A stretch of 64,000 nucleotides of DNA from G965276675 sp965276675 (GTDB lineage: Bacteria > Acidobacteriota > Terriglobia > Terriglobales > Acidobacteriaceae). The translations under genes were made by a program, and so were the position numbers. Each line of letters starts with the position of its first letter. Within the stretch, counting starts at the first letter, position 1. This document shows positions 23,872 through 31,698 of this stretch, piece by piece. Location: NCBI GenBank assembly GCA_965276675.1, contig OZ255624.1:186001-250000 (forward strand), read 5' to 3'. Below the pieces are notes generated by a model. It made no database searches. It was not told the DNA's origin and was given only the letters and a program-made list of their open reading frames with translations.

Positions 23872-26483
23872 CTATCCTCTTCGCGCGATAACGCGACCAC
23901 TGCTGTTCGCAAGCGAACAGTGAAGTCTTGCGGCGTCTCGCCCCCGCTCATCGTGAGTGGCCGGCCGATGCGGATAGTCACCGTGCCTGGCCGGAACCAC
24001 TGGCGCTCGCCTCGTTTGATCGGACCGAGACCTTCCAAATAGACCGGCAAGACAGAAGCACCTGATTCTTGCGCAAGCAGGCCGATACCGGACTGGAAAA
24101 TGTCAACGCAGTCACCCGCGGAACGACGCCCCTCCGGAAACAACAGCACGTGCATCCCGCGATCAAGCGCCTCGCCGGCATGCGCAAAGCTCCGGCGAAA
24201 GCCAGCCCCCTGTGGCAGCGGGAAAACATTAAACAGAGCAGTGACGAGCCAGTAGGCGAGGAGTGTTAGAAAACTAAGCACCTTGTGGCGTTCGGCGCGT
24301 CCATATCGCCAGCCCACCAGAATGTGTGCGGCCATCGCGACCGCGACGCGGCGACGCGTGCAAGGTGGCAAGGCATAAAGCACCAGTGGCACATCGAACG
24401 CGGTCACGTGATTGCAGACGATAAGCAGCGGGCGGCGGAGGTCCTCATCAATAACCTGCCGCTCAATCCGTGGCGCAAGCAGCAATCGCGTGAGCGGGCG
24501 CATTATGCCCTCCAAAAAAGCGCTGCGTAGCCAGCGCACGGGAGCGCTCCATGGCCATTGTGGGTACCTGCCTTGCGCCGCATCACTGGCCTGCAGCCGA
24601 GTATCAGCAGCTGTTGCAGACACTAATGGAATGTTAGTCCCGAGTTTTGGAGCCCCGCTGAGGTTCAGAATGCGGCGAAGGTCACCAACAGTTCGCGCAC
24701 CCTGCCATTCCATCTCGTCGATTTCGAGGCCAAATCGGGATTCGATGGTGCTCTGAAGTTCAACCAACCCAAGACTATCCAGATGAATATCCTCGACCAA
24801 GCGGCTCGCATCACTCGCACCTGCGGCCGATGCGCCTGGAATACCAGCGATTGCCGTGAGCAGAGGATCGAGAGACTGATCCTGAGAAATGGCCTTTTCG
24901 CTGAGCGCCGCGTCGGCCCAAGCGGCGATCCGCCGCCGCAACACCTTGCCCGTTGAGGTGCGAGGGAAGTCTGCCCCGGGCCACACCAGCGAGCGGCGTA
25001 TCTGCTGGTAATCGGCAAGTGCGGCGTTGGCTCGTTGAACGGCGTCGCTACCAGCGGAGGAGGTGGGCGGGGGTTGGAGGATCAGGACGGCTACGGGTTG
25101 AGGGCCGCCGGGGGTGTCATGGGGGACGACTGCGGCAGCGCGCACTCCGGGTTGGCGAAGCAGGGCGGCTTCGAGGTCGGCGGGATGGATGTTCAGGCCG
25201 GCCCCGGTCACGAGCACGTCGCTCTTGCGGCCAGTGAAGACGAGAGAGCCGCCACTTCCCTCGGCGGCCAGGTCGCCGGTCGCCAACCAGCCGTCTTCGG
25301 CCTGACGGAAGCGCAAGGCGCCCTCGCGCCACTCGGCGTCGGCGATCGACTCACCCCGGACCAGGATCTCTCCGTCAGCGGCGATGCGGACCTCACGGCC
25401 AGCGAGCGGCTGGCCGATGCTGCCCCGTGTGGCGCGGAAGGGGTGGTTGAGTGTGACCAGGGCTGTGGTCTCGGTCATGCCGTAACCCTGGATCAGGGCG
25501 AGGCCGAGACCGGTCCAGAAGCGCTCCAGATCGGGAGAGAGCGTTGCGCCGCCGCAGATCAGTGCCCAGAACTTCAGGCCAAGCAGCCAGTGCTGACGGC
25601 GGAAGATCCACCAGCGCTTGAGGGCCGATGCTTCGGCGTGCTGGGCGAGGCGGGGCTGCAGCTCGGGGTCGAGGTGCAGCAGGTGGCTGCGGAGCAGCTC
25701 CAGCACGCGTGGGACTGCGGCCAGGACGGAGATGCGCTCCCGCTTGAGGAGACGTATGAGGCGTGGCGCCTCCAGACGGCTCTCGAAGTGTAGCTCCGCT
25801 CCGAGCAGCGGCGGAACCCAGAGGCCCATGAACTGGCCGAAGACGTGGCTGAGCGGCAGGGTGTGCAGGAAGCGCAAGGGATGAACGAGACGCTCGTACT
25901 TGAGATAGCGCGCCATTTCGCGCTCTATGGGGTCGAGGGAGGCGAGCACGTTGCCATGGGTGTGCACGATGCCCTTGGGTTCGGCGGTGGTGCCGGAGGT
26001 GAAGATGATCTGCAGAGGGGTAGAGCGGTTGAGCGCCGGATTGGGCGTGTAGTCCGGTGGTGGCAGTTCGGAGAAGCGCTCGAACAGCAGCGATGGTCCG
26101 GAAAGATTTGCGAGAAGCGCAGCATCGCCGATGAGCAGCTTTGGCGCGGTCTCGCGCTGAACGCGGGCCGCAAACTCTTTGCTACCGACGGCGTCCAGAG
26201 GCACCACCAGGGCGCCATGAAGAACGCAGCCGAAGAAGGCGGCGATCCACTCGGCGGAGTTGCGGCCCCAGAGCAGCACCCGGTTGCCGGGGGCAATGTC
26301 GCGGCGTTCGAGCTCGGCGCGGACGCGGGCGCTGAGTTCGGCCAGCTCCGCCCAGGAGCAGGTCAGGCGCCGCACGCCGACGTGGTCCACGACCGCGGTC
26401 TCGCTGCCGTGGCGGCGGAAGTCGTCGACGAGGGTGCCTAGATGCGTGCGCACGGGGTTGTCTGGAGAGATGTGGGTTACCAA
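23868..26483 (-). CDS. Fused acyl-AMP ligase, acyl carrier domain and PlsC acyltransferase
   Basis: A large three-domain protein, about 871 residues from TTG 26483. Domain 1 (to about 520) is an AMP-binding ligase with TSGTTAEPKG, GYGMTETTAL and the hinge WLATGDL. Domain 2 (about 560-635) is a carrier domain with the phosphopantetheine serine in HLDSLGLVEL. Domain 3 is a PlsC-type acyltransferase with NHVTAFDVPL (an H-x4-D motif) and FPEGRRSAGD. It could activate a fatty acid, hold it on its own carrier and esterify it to a lysophospholipid. The order is opposite to E. coli Aas (acyltransferase first). The start is uncertain: the frame is open to 26564 through a G-rich tract, and GTG 26453 is another option. 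Confidence 0.88.
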   Translation of the reverse strand: MVTHISPDNPVRTHLGTLVDDFRRHGSETAVVDHVGVRRLTCSWAELAELSARVRAELERRDIAPGNRVLLWGRNSAEWIAAFFGCVLHGALVVPLDAVGSKEFAARVQRETAPKLLIGDAALLANLSGPSLLFERFSELPPPDYTPNPALNRSTPLQIIFTSGTTAEPKGIVHTHGNVLASLDPIEREMARYLKYERLVHPLRFLHTLPLSHVFGQFMGLWVPPLLGAELHFESRLEAPRLIRLLKRERISVLAAVPRVLELLRSHLLHLDPELQPRLAQHAEASALKRWWIFRRQHWLLGLKFWALICGGATLSPDLERFWTGLGLALIQGYGMTETTALVTLNHPFRATRGSIGQPLAGREVRIAADGEILVRGESIADAEWREGALRFRQAEDGWLATGDLAAEGSGGSLVFTGRKSDVLVTGAGLNIHPADLEAALLRQPGVRAAAVVPHDTPGGPQPVAVLILQPPPTSSAGSDAVQRANAALADYQQIRRSLVWPGADFPRTSTGKVLRRRIAAWADAALSEKAISQDQSLDPLLTAIAGIPGASAAGASDASRLVEDIHLDSLGLVELQSTIESRFGLEIDEMEWQGARTVGDLRRILNLSGAPKLGTNIPLVSATAADTRLQASDAAQGRYPQWPWSAPVRWLRSAFLEGIMRPLTRLLLAPRIERQVIDEDLRRPLLIVCNHVTAFDVPLVLYALPPCTRRRVAVAMAAHILVGWRYGRAERHKVLSFLTLLAYWLVTALFNVFPLPQGAGFRRSFAHAGEALDRGMHVLLFPEGRRSAGDCVDIFQSGIGLLAQESGASVLPVYLEGLGPIKRGERQWFRPGTVTIRIGRPLTMSGGETPQDFTVRLRTAVVALSREEDS

Positions 26484-26551
26484 AGAGGGGATGTGTTGCG
26501 TTTCTTTGGCGTAGTCGGCGGGGCTACCCCCTCCCCCTCCCCCCTTTTGCC

Positions 26552-26647
26552 TAAAGTCCTCCAAACAAAGGAGTTAACTAGGGGCTTGTGCGCTAAAGTC
26601 CTCCATCCAAAGAACTTACAGGTAAAGTCCTCGGCTCATTGGACTTA
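26552..26647. repeat. Three tandem hairpin-forming repeats (TAAAGTCCTC type)
   Basis: Three units begin with TAAAGTCCTC at 26552, 26594 and 26623. Each can fold on itself with its end (for example TAAAGTCC with GGACTTA in the third, ending 26647). They lie upstream of the acyltransferase fusion and of a plus-strand small gene. Spacing is 42 and 29 bp, so this is not a CRISPR array. Confidence 0.7.
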
Positions 26648-26789
26648 GCTCGTTGCGGGGAGTTCCCAAGCATTTGATCTACTTCAAGTTTAAGGGATTG
26701 CGCGAGAGGGTACGCCAACTTGCGCAAAGGAATGTCTTAGCTCACGCCCCCTGCATCCGAGAGTGGAGAAATTCAAACGAGGTGTTGCA

Positions 26790-27077
26790 ATGAAAACGAC
26801 ACGTGCGGTGGCTTCGGGATTGTTGGCGGTGGGAATGCTGATGGGAGCGGGGGAGCTGCGGGCTCAGGACGCGACGACGACACAAACGGCTCCGGTGAAT
26901 CCGTCTCCCCGAACAAAGAAGCAATTGAAGCACGAGAAGAAGCAGCTAAACCACCAAGAGAAGTACAACGCGAAGTCAGACAAGGAATCGCGGAAGGCCG
27001 CCAAGGCCGAGGGGAAGGCGGACGAGCATATGCAGAAGGCAGACCAGCAGCAGAACAAGGCAAACACACCGCAGTAG
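26790..27077 (+). CDS. Small secreted Lys/Gln-rich hypothetical protein
   Basis: A 95-residue exported protein: signal peptide (MKTTRAVASGLLAVGMLMGAGELRAQ), then a strongly charged, low-complexity tail rich in Lys, Glu, Ala and Gln (KKQLKHEKKQLNHQEKYNAK ... AEGKADEHMQKADQQQNK), predicted helical and coiled. No catalytic motif. GAGG seven bases before the ATG at 26790 supports this start over the in-frame GTG 27 bp upstream. Similar short KEKE-like secreted proteins are seen in Acidobacteria; the role is unknown. Confidence 0.75.
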   Translation: MKTTRAVASGLLAVGMLMGAGELRAQDATTTQTAPVNPSPRTKKQLKHEKKQLNHQEKYNAKSDKESRKAAKAEGKADEHMQKADQQQNKANTPQ

Positions 27078-27096
27078 GGCGGTGTGGGGCATGGGG

Positions 27097-27117
27097 AGGG
27101 CGCCGGGTGGGCGCCCT
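27097..27117. terminator. Terminator between convergent small genes
   Basis: An 8-bp GC-rich stem (27097-27104 with 27110-27117) with a five-base loop, followed by TTCCGTTT on the plus strand, 19 bp after the small secreted protein gene. Confidence 0.75.
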
Positions 27118-27123
27118 TTCCGT

Positions 27124-27387
27124 TTAGCGCGCCTGTGCCGTCCCCCGGCTACTCTCAGGGCGACAAGGGTGCAGGCAGTGGGGGTCGAGGTTGACGATGC
27201 CGATCGGCTCGACGTAAGCGGTTACCGGTGTTGCGACATCTGACGGGTGGAGCTCGCCGTTGAGCCAGACGACTCGGCCGATGCCGAGCGACCTGCGAAC
27301 GCCACCGTAGGGCGACGGCGCGCTGAGCTCACAGATTACGTTTTTGACGACGATGTATTCGGCTTGGAACTCTGCTGGTTTGCCCAT
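27124..27387 (-). CDS. Small hypothetical protein
   Basis: An 87-residue soluble protein starting at the ATG at 27387, eight bases after a strong GGAGGA. The frame continues upstream to 27639, but that part runs through non-coding repeat sequence. The sequence (EYIVVKNVICELSAPSPYGG, then VVWLNGELHPSDVATPVTAYVEPIGIVNL) suggests a compact beta-rich domain; two Cys and two His near the C-terminus (DPHCLHPC) could bind metal. I do not recognise a family. It converges on the previous gene. Confidence 0.6.
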   Translation of the reverse strand: MGKPAEFQAEYIVVKNVICELSAPSPYGGVRRSLGIGRVVWLNGELHPSDVATPVTAYVEPIGIVNLDPHCLHPCRPESSRGTAQAR

Positions 27388-27579
27388 GGCTGCGGTCCTC
27401 CCCGGGACCGTTTGATTCGTCACTCTAACTAGACGTGACGAGCGCCGGAATAGCACAAAAGTCTGAACTGGCCAACCAGGCGGGGGGTCCCGTGGCGTCG
27501 GAATCATAATCGCGAGTGATTGAGGAATGCGTTTCCCACCGTTCGCTGCACTCAGGATGGGGCACCCGGGCTTTTCTAT

Positions 27580-27640
27580 CTGTATAGGAGAGCGGAGCGC
27601 TTCGCGCTGCCCCACCCTAGCTTCCCTAGAATGGGGCACC
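27580..27640. repeat. Dispersed intergenic repeat, copy 1 (GGGGCACC type)
   Basis: Contains AGGAGAGCGGAGCGCTTCGC, GCCCCACCCT and AGAATGGGGCACC, a set of short blocks found again in the same order at 37608-37702. A further GATGGGGCACC lies just upstream. The whole stretch 27388-28008 has no convincing gene and is made of such repeats. Confidence 0.55.
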
Positions 27641-27824
27641 CGGTGTCATACCTACTCGCGCTCTTGTTCGGCTTGATTGACTTAGGAGCGGATGAGGCGG
27701 CGGATGCCTTCTGTGCCGCCGAGTGCTGATCTGTTGCGCTGTGTGCTCATGTGTTCCTCATCTGTGGAGATGAGGATTTGTGGGGGGTTGGGATGTGCTT
27801 GGGACGAGGTTGTGTGTGTGGCAA

Positions 27825-27887
27825 AACAGCAGATCCCTCCACTTCGCCGATCTCGCTACGCGAGATTGGCTTCGGTCGGGATGACAA
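27825..27887 (+). repeat. REP-like repeat, copy 1
   Basis: A 63-bp unit beginning AACAGCAGATCCCTCCAC and ending GGTCGGGATGACAA, with an internal palindrome ATCTCGC-TA-CGCGAGAT that can form a hairpin. Further copies on the same strand are at 28473-28538 and 28608-28669; an inverted partial copy is at 28023-28066; related sequence is at 50950-51006. Confidence 0.75.
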
Positions 27888-27954
27888 TCGTTGTTAGAGG
27901 TACCGGATGGGGGACGCGGGAGAGATCTGCTGGCTAGGCTCAATGGGCTACAAC

Positions 27955-28000
27955 TTCGACTGTAGAGGCCTAGCGTTTTCGACTGTAGAGGCCTAGCGTT
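27955..28000. repeat. Perfect 23-bp tandem duplication
   Basis: Two identical 23-bp units (27955-27977 and 27978-28000), each TTCGACTGTAGAGGCCTAGC plus GTT, stand directly beside the GIY-YIG gene's stop codon. Each unit contains the palindrome AGGCCT. Confidence 0.85.
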
Positions 28001-28008
28001 GAGCCGGG

Positions 28009-28389
28009 TCAGTCCTTATGAGTGTCATCCCGACCGGAACGCAGTGGAGTGGAGGGATCTACTGTGATCTCCCTCTCGCGAAAGGGTTCGATGGGCTTCC
28101 CCCAGTTGGCGCTCAGGTCTTCCCAGGTGGGATTGTTCCTGGTGATCAGCGCTTCCTTCTTTTCACGACGCCAATGCTTGAGCTGCTTCTCACGTGCGAT
28201 GGCGCTTTGTGCATAGGCGAATGCTTCATACCACACCAAGCGCTCGCAGTTATATCGAGCGGTAAAACCGGCGAAGGTCTTGTGCTTGTGCTGCCAGGTG
28301 CGCTGTTCTAGCTTGCTGGTGGTGCCGATATAGAGGGTGCGTGCGCGGCTGGCGACGATGTAGACGTGATAGGTCTTTCGCTCGCGCAT
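28009..28389 (-). CDS. GIY-YIG (URI-type) endonuclease with repeat-encoded tail
   Basis: A 126-residue single-domain nuclease: HVYIV ... LYIGTT is the GIY-YIG pair, LEQRTWQH supplies the catalytic arginine and AIAREKQLKHWRREKKEAL the catalytic glutamate region. Proteins of this size (URI family) are stand-alone nucleases often linked to mobile DNA. The last 18 residues (TVDPSTPLRSGRDDTHKD) are encoded by the inverted REP-like repeat at 28023-28066, so the stop codon lies beyond the repeat. The ATG at 28389 fits the family; the upstream open frame is repeat sequence. The gene is bracketed by same-family repeats on both sides. Confidence 0.85.
   Translation of the reverse strand: MRERKTYHVYIVASRARTLYIGTTSKLEQRTWQHKHKTFAGFTARYNCERLVWYEAFAYAQSAIAREKQLKHWRREKKEALITRNNPTWEDLSANWGKPIEPFREREITVDPSTPLRSGRDDTHKD
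28023..28066 (-). repeat. REP-like repeat, inverted partial copy inside the GIY-YIG gene
   Basis: Reads TGTCATCCCGACCGGAACGC on the plus strand and GGATCTACTGTG at its right end, the reverse complement of the flanking unit's ends. It forms the 3' end of the GIY-YIG coding sequence. Confidence 0.75.
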
Positions 28390-28472
28390 GGCGGGAGTGT
28401 ATTGGGGTTTTAGGGTGGTAGATGTAGCACGCTTGGGGACTTGCGTGTTTTGCTTTGGGTGGAGTGGGTGGA

Positions 28473-28538
28473 AACAGCAGATCCCTCCACTGCCCCTTCG
28501 ACTCACTTCGTTCGCTCAGGGTCCGGTCGGGATGACAA
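28473..28538 (+). repeat. REP-like repeat, copy 2
   Basis: Same AACAGCAGATCCCTCCAC beginning and GGTCGGGATGACAA end as copy 1, with a different middle (CCTTCGACTCACTTCGTTCG). Lies 84 bp upstream of the GIY-YIG start codon, in the 339-bp gene-free gap before dnaN. Confidence 0.75.
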
Positions 28539-28607
28539 CCATTGCTGGAGAGATGTGGTCTATCTCATGGCAGAGTTCGAGGTCGGGTTTTGGCGCGAAT
28601 GGGTGGG

Positions 28608-28669
28608 AACAGCAGATCCCTCCACTTCGCCGATCTCGCTGCGCGAGATGGCTTCGGTCGGGATGACAG
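28608..28669 (+). repeat. REP-like repeat, copy 3
   Basis: Nearly identical to copy 1, including the CGATCTCGCTGCGCGAGATG palindrome. It lies 60 bp beyond the dnaN stop codon, so it could also act as a 3' structure for dnaN mRNA. Confidence 0.75.
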
Positions 28670-28728
28670 TTTGTGAGGAGGTGGTTTTTGCTTTTGCGCG
28701 TAGGCGCGTATGCCTGGACGGCGAGTCC

Positions 28729-29859
28729 TCAGATGCGCATGGGCATGATGATGTAACGGTAGCGGTAGTCGTCGGCGGGGTCTTCGGGGCGCATCTGGCC
28801 GGCGGATTGAGCATCTTTGAACTCCAGGCGGACCTCGCCGGTGTTGCCGATGGCTTTGAGGAAATCGATCATGTAGCTGGAGTTGAAGCCGACGACGAGC
28901 GGATCGAACTGGTAGGGGCTCTCGATGGTGTCTTCTGATTCACCGGACTCGGTGGAGGAGCTGGAGATCTTGAGCTCGTTGGCTTCCAGGCGCATCTTGA
29001 CGGCGCCGGAGCGCTCGTCGGCGAACTGGGCGACGCGCTGGATGGAGCTCATGAGGTCTTCCGAGCGGACGATGACGAACTTGTTGTTGTCGCGCGGCAG
29101 GACGGCTTCGTAGTTGGGGAACTGGCCGGTGAGCTTGCGCGAGGTAAGCACGCGGTGGCCGACGCGGAAGAAGAGCTGGTTGTCATCGTCGGCAAACTCG
29201 ATGAACTCGGCGTCGGTGTTGGAGAGCAGCGACTGCAGTTCGGAGAGAGCCTTGCGCGGGATGAGAGTCTTCTTTTCGCCGCCGGGAACGGCGCCGAGGG
29301 ACTCGCCAGTCTTCTCGACATGGGCGAGGCGATGGCCGTCGGTGGCGACCATGGCGAGGGACTCCGGCTTGAGTATGAGCAGGGCACCGTTGAGGGTATA
29401 GCGGGACTCCTCATTGGAGATGGCGAAGATGGTTTTCGAGATCATGCCCTTGACCGAGGCGAGGGGCAGGCGGACGGTGGAGGCTTCCGGAAACTCGGGC
29501 ACCTGGGGGAAGTTGGCGCGGGCCATGCCGACCATCTTGGTGTTGGAGCGGCCGGCGCGGATGGCGACCCAGTGGTTGTCCATGAGTTTGAGGGAGATGT
29601 CGCCCTCGGGCAGCAGGCGGATGTAGTCGTAGAGCTTGCGGGCGGGGATGGTGCAGGAGCCGGCTTTTTTGACCTTGGCGCCGCAGGAGGTCTTGATGCT
29701 CTGGTCGAGGTCAGTGGCGGTGATGGTGAGGCGGCCGGAGTCGGCATCAGCCTCGAGCAGGAAGTTCGAGAGGATGGGGATGGTGGTCTTACGCTCGACG
29801 ACGGATTGGGTGGCGGTGAGCTCGCGAAGGAGTTCGCCGCGGGCGACGGTGATCTCCAT
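28729..29859 (-). CDS. dnaN: DNA polymerase III sliding clamp (beta subunit)
   Basis: A 376-residue clamp made of three similar domains. It begins MEITVARGELLRELTATQSV and carries KTTIPILSNFLLEA, ATDLDQSIKT, FPQVPEFPEA, ATDGHRLAH and the C-terminal YRYRYIIMPMRI typical of DnaN. The clamp tethers polymerases and other partners to DNA. I use the ATG at 29859, which matches the family; an upstream in-frame ATG at 29910 (17 extra residues, GGGGG nearby) is possible. dnaA is not adjacent; topoisomerase IB is divergent beyond a long non-coding stretch. Confidence 0.96.
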   Translation of the reverse strand: MEITVARGELLRELTATQSVVERKTTIPILSNFLLEADADSGRLTITATDLDQSIKTSCGAKVKKAGSCTIPARKLYDYIRLLPEGDISLKLMDNHWVAIRAGRSNTKMVGMARANFPQVPEFPEASTVRLPLASVKGMISKTIFAISNEESRYTLNGALLILKPESLAMVATDGHRLAHVEKTGESLGAVPGGEKKTLIPRKALSELQSLLSNTDAEFIEFADDDNQLFFRVGHRVLTSRKLTGQFPNYEAVLPRDNNKFVIVRSEDLMSSIQRVAQFADERSGAVKMRLEANELKISSSSTESGESEDTIESPYQFDPLVVGFNSSYMIDFLKAIGNTGEVRLEFKDAQSAGQMRPEDPADDYRYRYIIMPMRI

Positions 29860-29929
29860 GCTGAAGCCCTGAACGGTGTGCTTGTCTGCTTCGAGTCCTA
29901 CGCCAGGCATAGATAGTGCCCCCTGTCTT

Positions 29930-30594
29930 CGAGTGCGGATGTGGTGCGGTGATGCGGTGAATGGATCGCCAGATGATTCTAGCCGGGGCGGAGCCGTGGA
30001 AGACGGGAATGTTTCGTGGGAAATCGGACTGGCCGTCCGGGCGGGGGCGGCTTTGCCGCGGGTCGTCACGGGAACCACTTGAGTGGGAGCCTGAGCCGCT
30101 TTTGTTCGCTAGATGACGTGTAAAAGCAACGGCAACGGCGGCGGGAAAAGCAAGAGATACAACTTTGGGTTTACAGAGGTAGTTCTTTAGTCGTAGCCGT
30201 CGTTTGCGGTGGAGAAGTGGGAAAGCGCGGCAGAACTGCTGGGGACGCGGGCTTGCAGCGGTGGTGGGTTTTCCGAAAGTGGGACGTGGAAATGAGGAAG
30301 CGCTGGAAGGCTGGGGCGGGTGTGGCGGTGCGGTGCGGGTTGTCCGCAGCGTGCACACCGGGCCGCCGCGGGTGTGAAGGATAAGAGCAGTGGTTTAGTG
30401 GAAATGGGGATTGCGTGCAGTGGGAGTGCGGGTTGACGGGGTTTGGCTTTCCACAGCGGACGGGATTTCCTAGGTGTGCAGAAGTGTGGGGCTCCGTGTG
30501 GAGAAGCGGCCTTTCGCTCGCCCAGGAGGTTGGCCGATTTGATGGTGCCTACAAGCTGAATTGGACCGCGGCCCATTCCGTATAGAAGAAGATT
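29930..30594. other. Long gene-free region upstream of dnaN with repeated GTGGARAA motifs
   Basis: About 665 bp without a convincing gene between divergent dnaN and topoisomerase IB. It has several copies of GTGGAGAA or GTGGAAA (near 30209, 30287, 30399, 30498) and the reverse TTTCCACA (30448). TGTGGAGAA at 30498 differs from a consensus DnaA box by one base. This could be a dnaN regulatory region bound by DnaA or, less likely, part of an origin. Confidence 0.35.
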
Positions 30595-30600
30595 TATAAC
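30595..30600 (+). promoter_or_regulatory. -10 box of topoisomerase IB gene
   Basis: TATAAC lies eight bases before the ATG at 30609 with no ribosome-binding site in between, so the transcript would start at or next to the start codon. Confidence 0.4.
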
Positions 30601-30608
30601 CTAAGCAG

Positions 30609-31682
30609 ATGGATGAACTAGAGAGTTTCACTGATCCCGCTGATAGCGCAAAGGCCGCAGGGCTTCGCTATGTCTCCGACACCAAGCCTGGCATCCGGCG
30701 CAAGCGCTCGGGCAAAGGCTTCCGCTACGTGGACGCGGAGGATACGCCGGTGCGCGATAAAGAGGTGCTGGCACGCATCAAGTCACTGGTGATTCCGCCG
30801 GCATGGACGGACGTGTGGATCTGCCCCAATCCGCGTGGGCACCTGCAGGTGACAGGGCGCGATGCCCGGGGCAGGAAGCAGAGCCGGTACCACACGCGGT
30901 GGCGGGAGGTGCGCGATGAGACGAAGTACGAGCGGATGCTCATCTTTGGTGAGGCGCTGCCCGGGATTCGCGAGCGCGTCGACCACGATCTGGCGCTGCC
31001 GGGCTTGTCGCGCGCGAAGGTGCTGGCGACGCTGGTGCGCCTGATGGAGACAACGTTTATTCGCGTCGGCAACGCCGAGTATGCGCGTGACAACCACTCG
31101 TATGGGTTAACGACGATGCGGAACCGCCATGTCCACATTGATGGCTCCACGGTGACGTTTGAGTTCCAGGGTAAGAGCGGTGTGAAACATGCCATCGACC
31201 TGAACGACCGGCGGCTGGCGAAGATAGTGAAGCGCTGCCAAGATATCCCCGGCTATGAACTCTTCCAGTACCTGGACAGCGATGGCTCGCACCACACGGT
31301 CGATTCAGCGGATGTGAACGAGTATTTGCGCGAGATCAGCAAGGAGCACTTTACGGCGAAAGACTTTCGTACATGGGCGGGCACGGTGCTGGCCGGGATG
31401 ATGCTGCGCGAGTTTGAGGCTTTTGAGTCCGAGACGCAAGCGAAGAAGAATATCGTGCAAGCGATCAAGGAGGTCGCGGCTCGTCTGGGGAATACGCCTT
31501 CCGTCTGCCGCAAGTGTTATGTGCATCCGCTCGTGATTGAGTCTTATTTGAGCGGAGCGATGATTGAAACCGTGAAGCAGCGGATCGAGCAAGAGATCGC
31601 CGAGCCCTCCCATGCGCTGCGGCCAGAAGAGCTATTTGTGATGGAGTTGCTGCAGCAGCGGCTCGCGCGTGCAGAGGCTTGA
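30609..31682 (+). CDS. DNA topoisomerase IB (poxvirus/bacterial type)
   Basis: A 357-residue enzyme that relaxes supercoils by a 3'-phosphotyrosyl intermediate. It has the N-terminal domain with GIRRKRSGKGFRYVD and VIPPAWTDVWICPNPRGHLQ, and a catalytic domain with RVGNAEYARDNHSYGLTTMR (first catalytic Arg), the Lys-containing FQGKSGVKH, the second Arg and His in DFRTWAGT, and the nucleophile tyrosine in CRKCYVHPLVIESYLSG. All catalytic residues look present. Such bacterial TopIB proteins are scattered and considered accessory. Converges with the esterase gene with 16 bp between stops. Confidence 0.93.
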   Translation: MDELESFTDPADSAKAAGLRYVSDTKPGIRRKRSGKGFRYVDAEDTPVRDKEVLARIKSLVIPPAWTDVWICPNPRGHLQVTGRDARGRKQSRYHTRWREVRDETKYERMLIFGEALPGIRERVDHDLALPGLSRAKVLATLVRLMETTFIRVGNAEYARDNHSYGLTTMRNRHVHIDGSTVTFEFQGKSGVKHAIDLNDRRLAKIVKRCQDIPGYELFQYLDSDGSHHTVDSADVNEYLREISKEHFTAKDFRTWAGTVLAGMMLREFEAFESETQAKKNIVQAIKEVAARLGNTPSVCRKCYVHPLVIESYLSGAMIETVKQRIEQEIAEPSHALRPEELFVMELLQQRLARAEA

Positions 31683-31698
31683 TTAGAAACAAGCGCCG

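Noticed and set aside
26552..26647. CRISPR array at the TAAAGTCCTC repeats
   Set aside because: Only three short, diverged units with unequal spacing and no cas genes; better explained as hairpin repeats. No CRISPR array is seen anywhere in the window.
29155..29916. 253-residue plus-strand open frame opposite dnaN
   Set aside because: Extremely Gly/Asp/Glu-rich translation of the dnaN antisense strand; no ribosome-binding site or family match.
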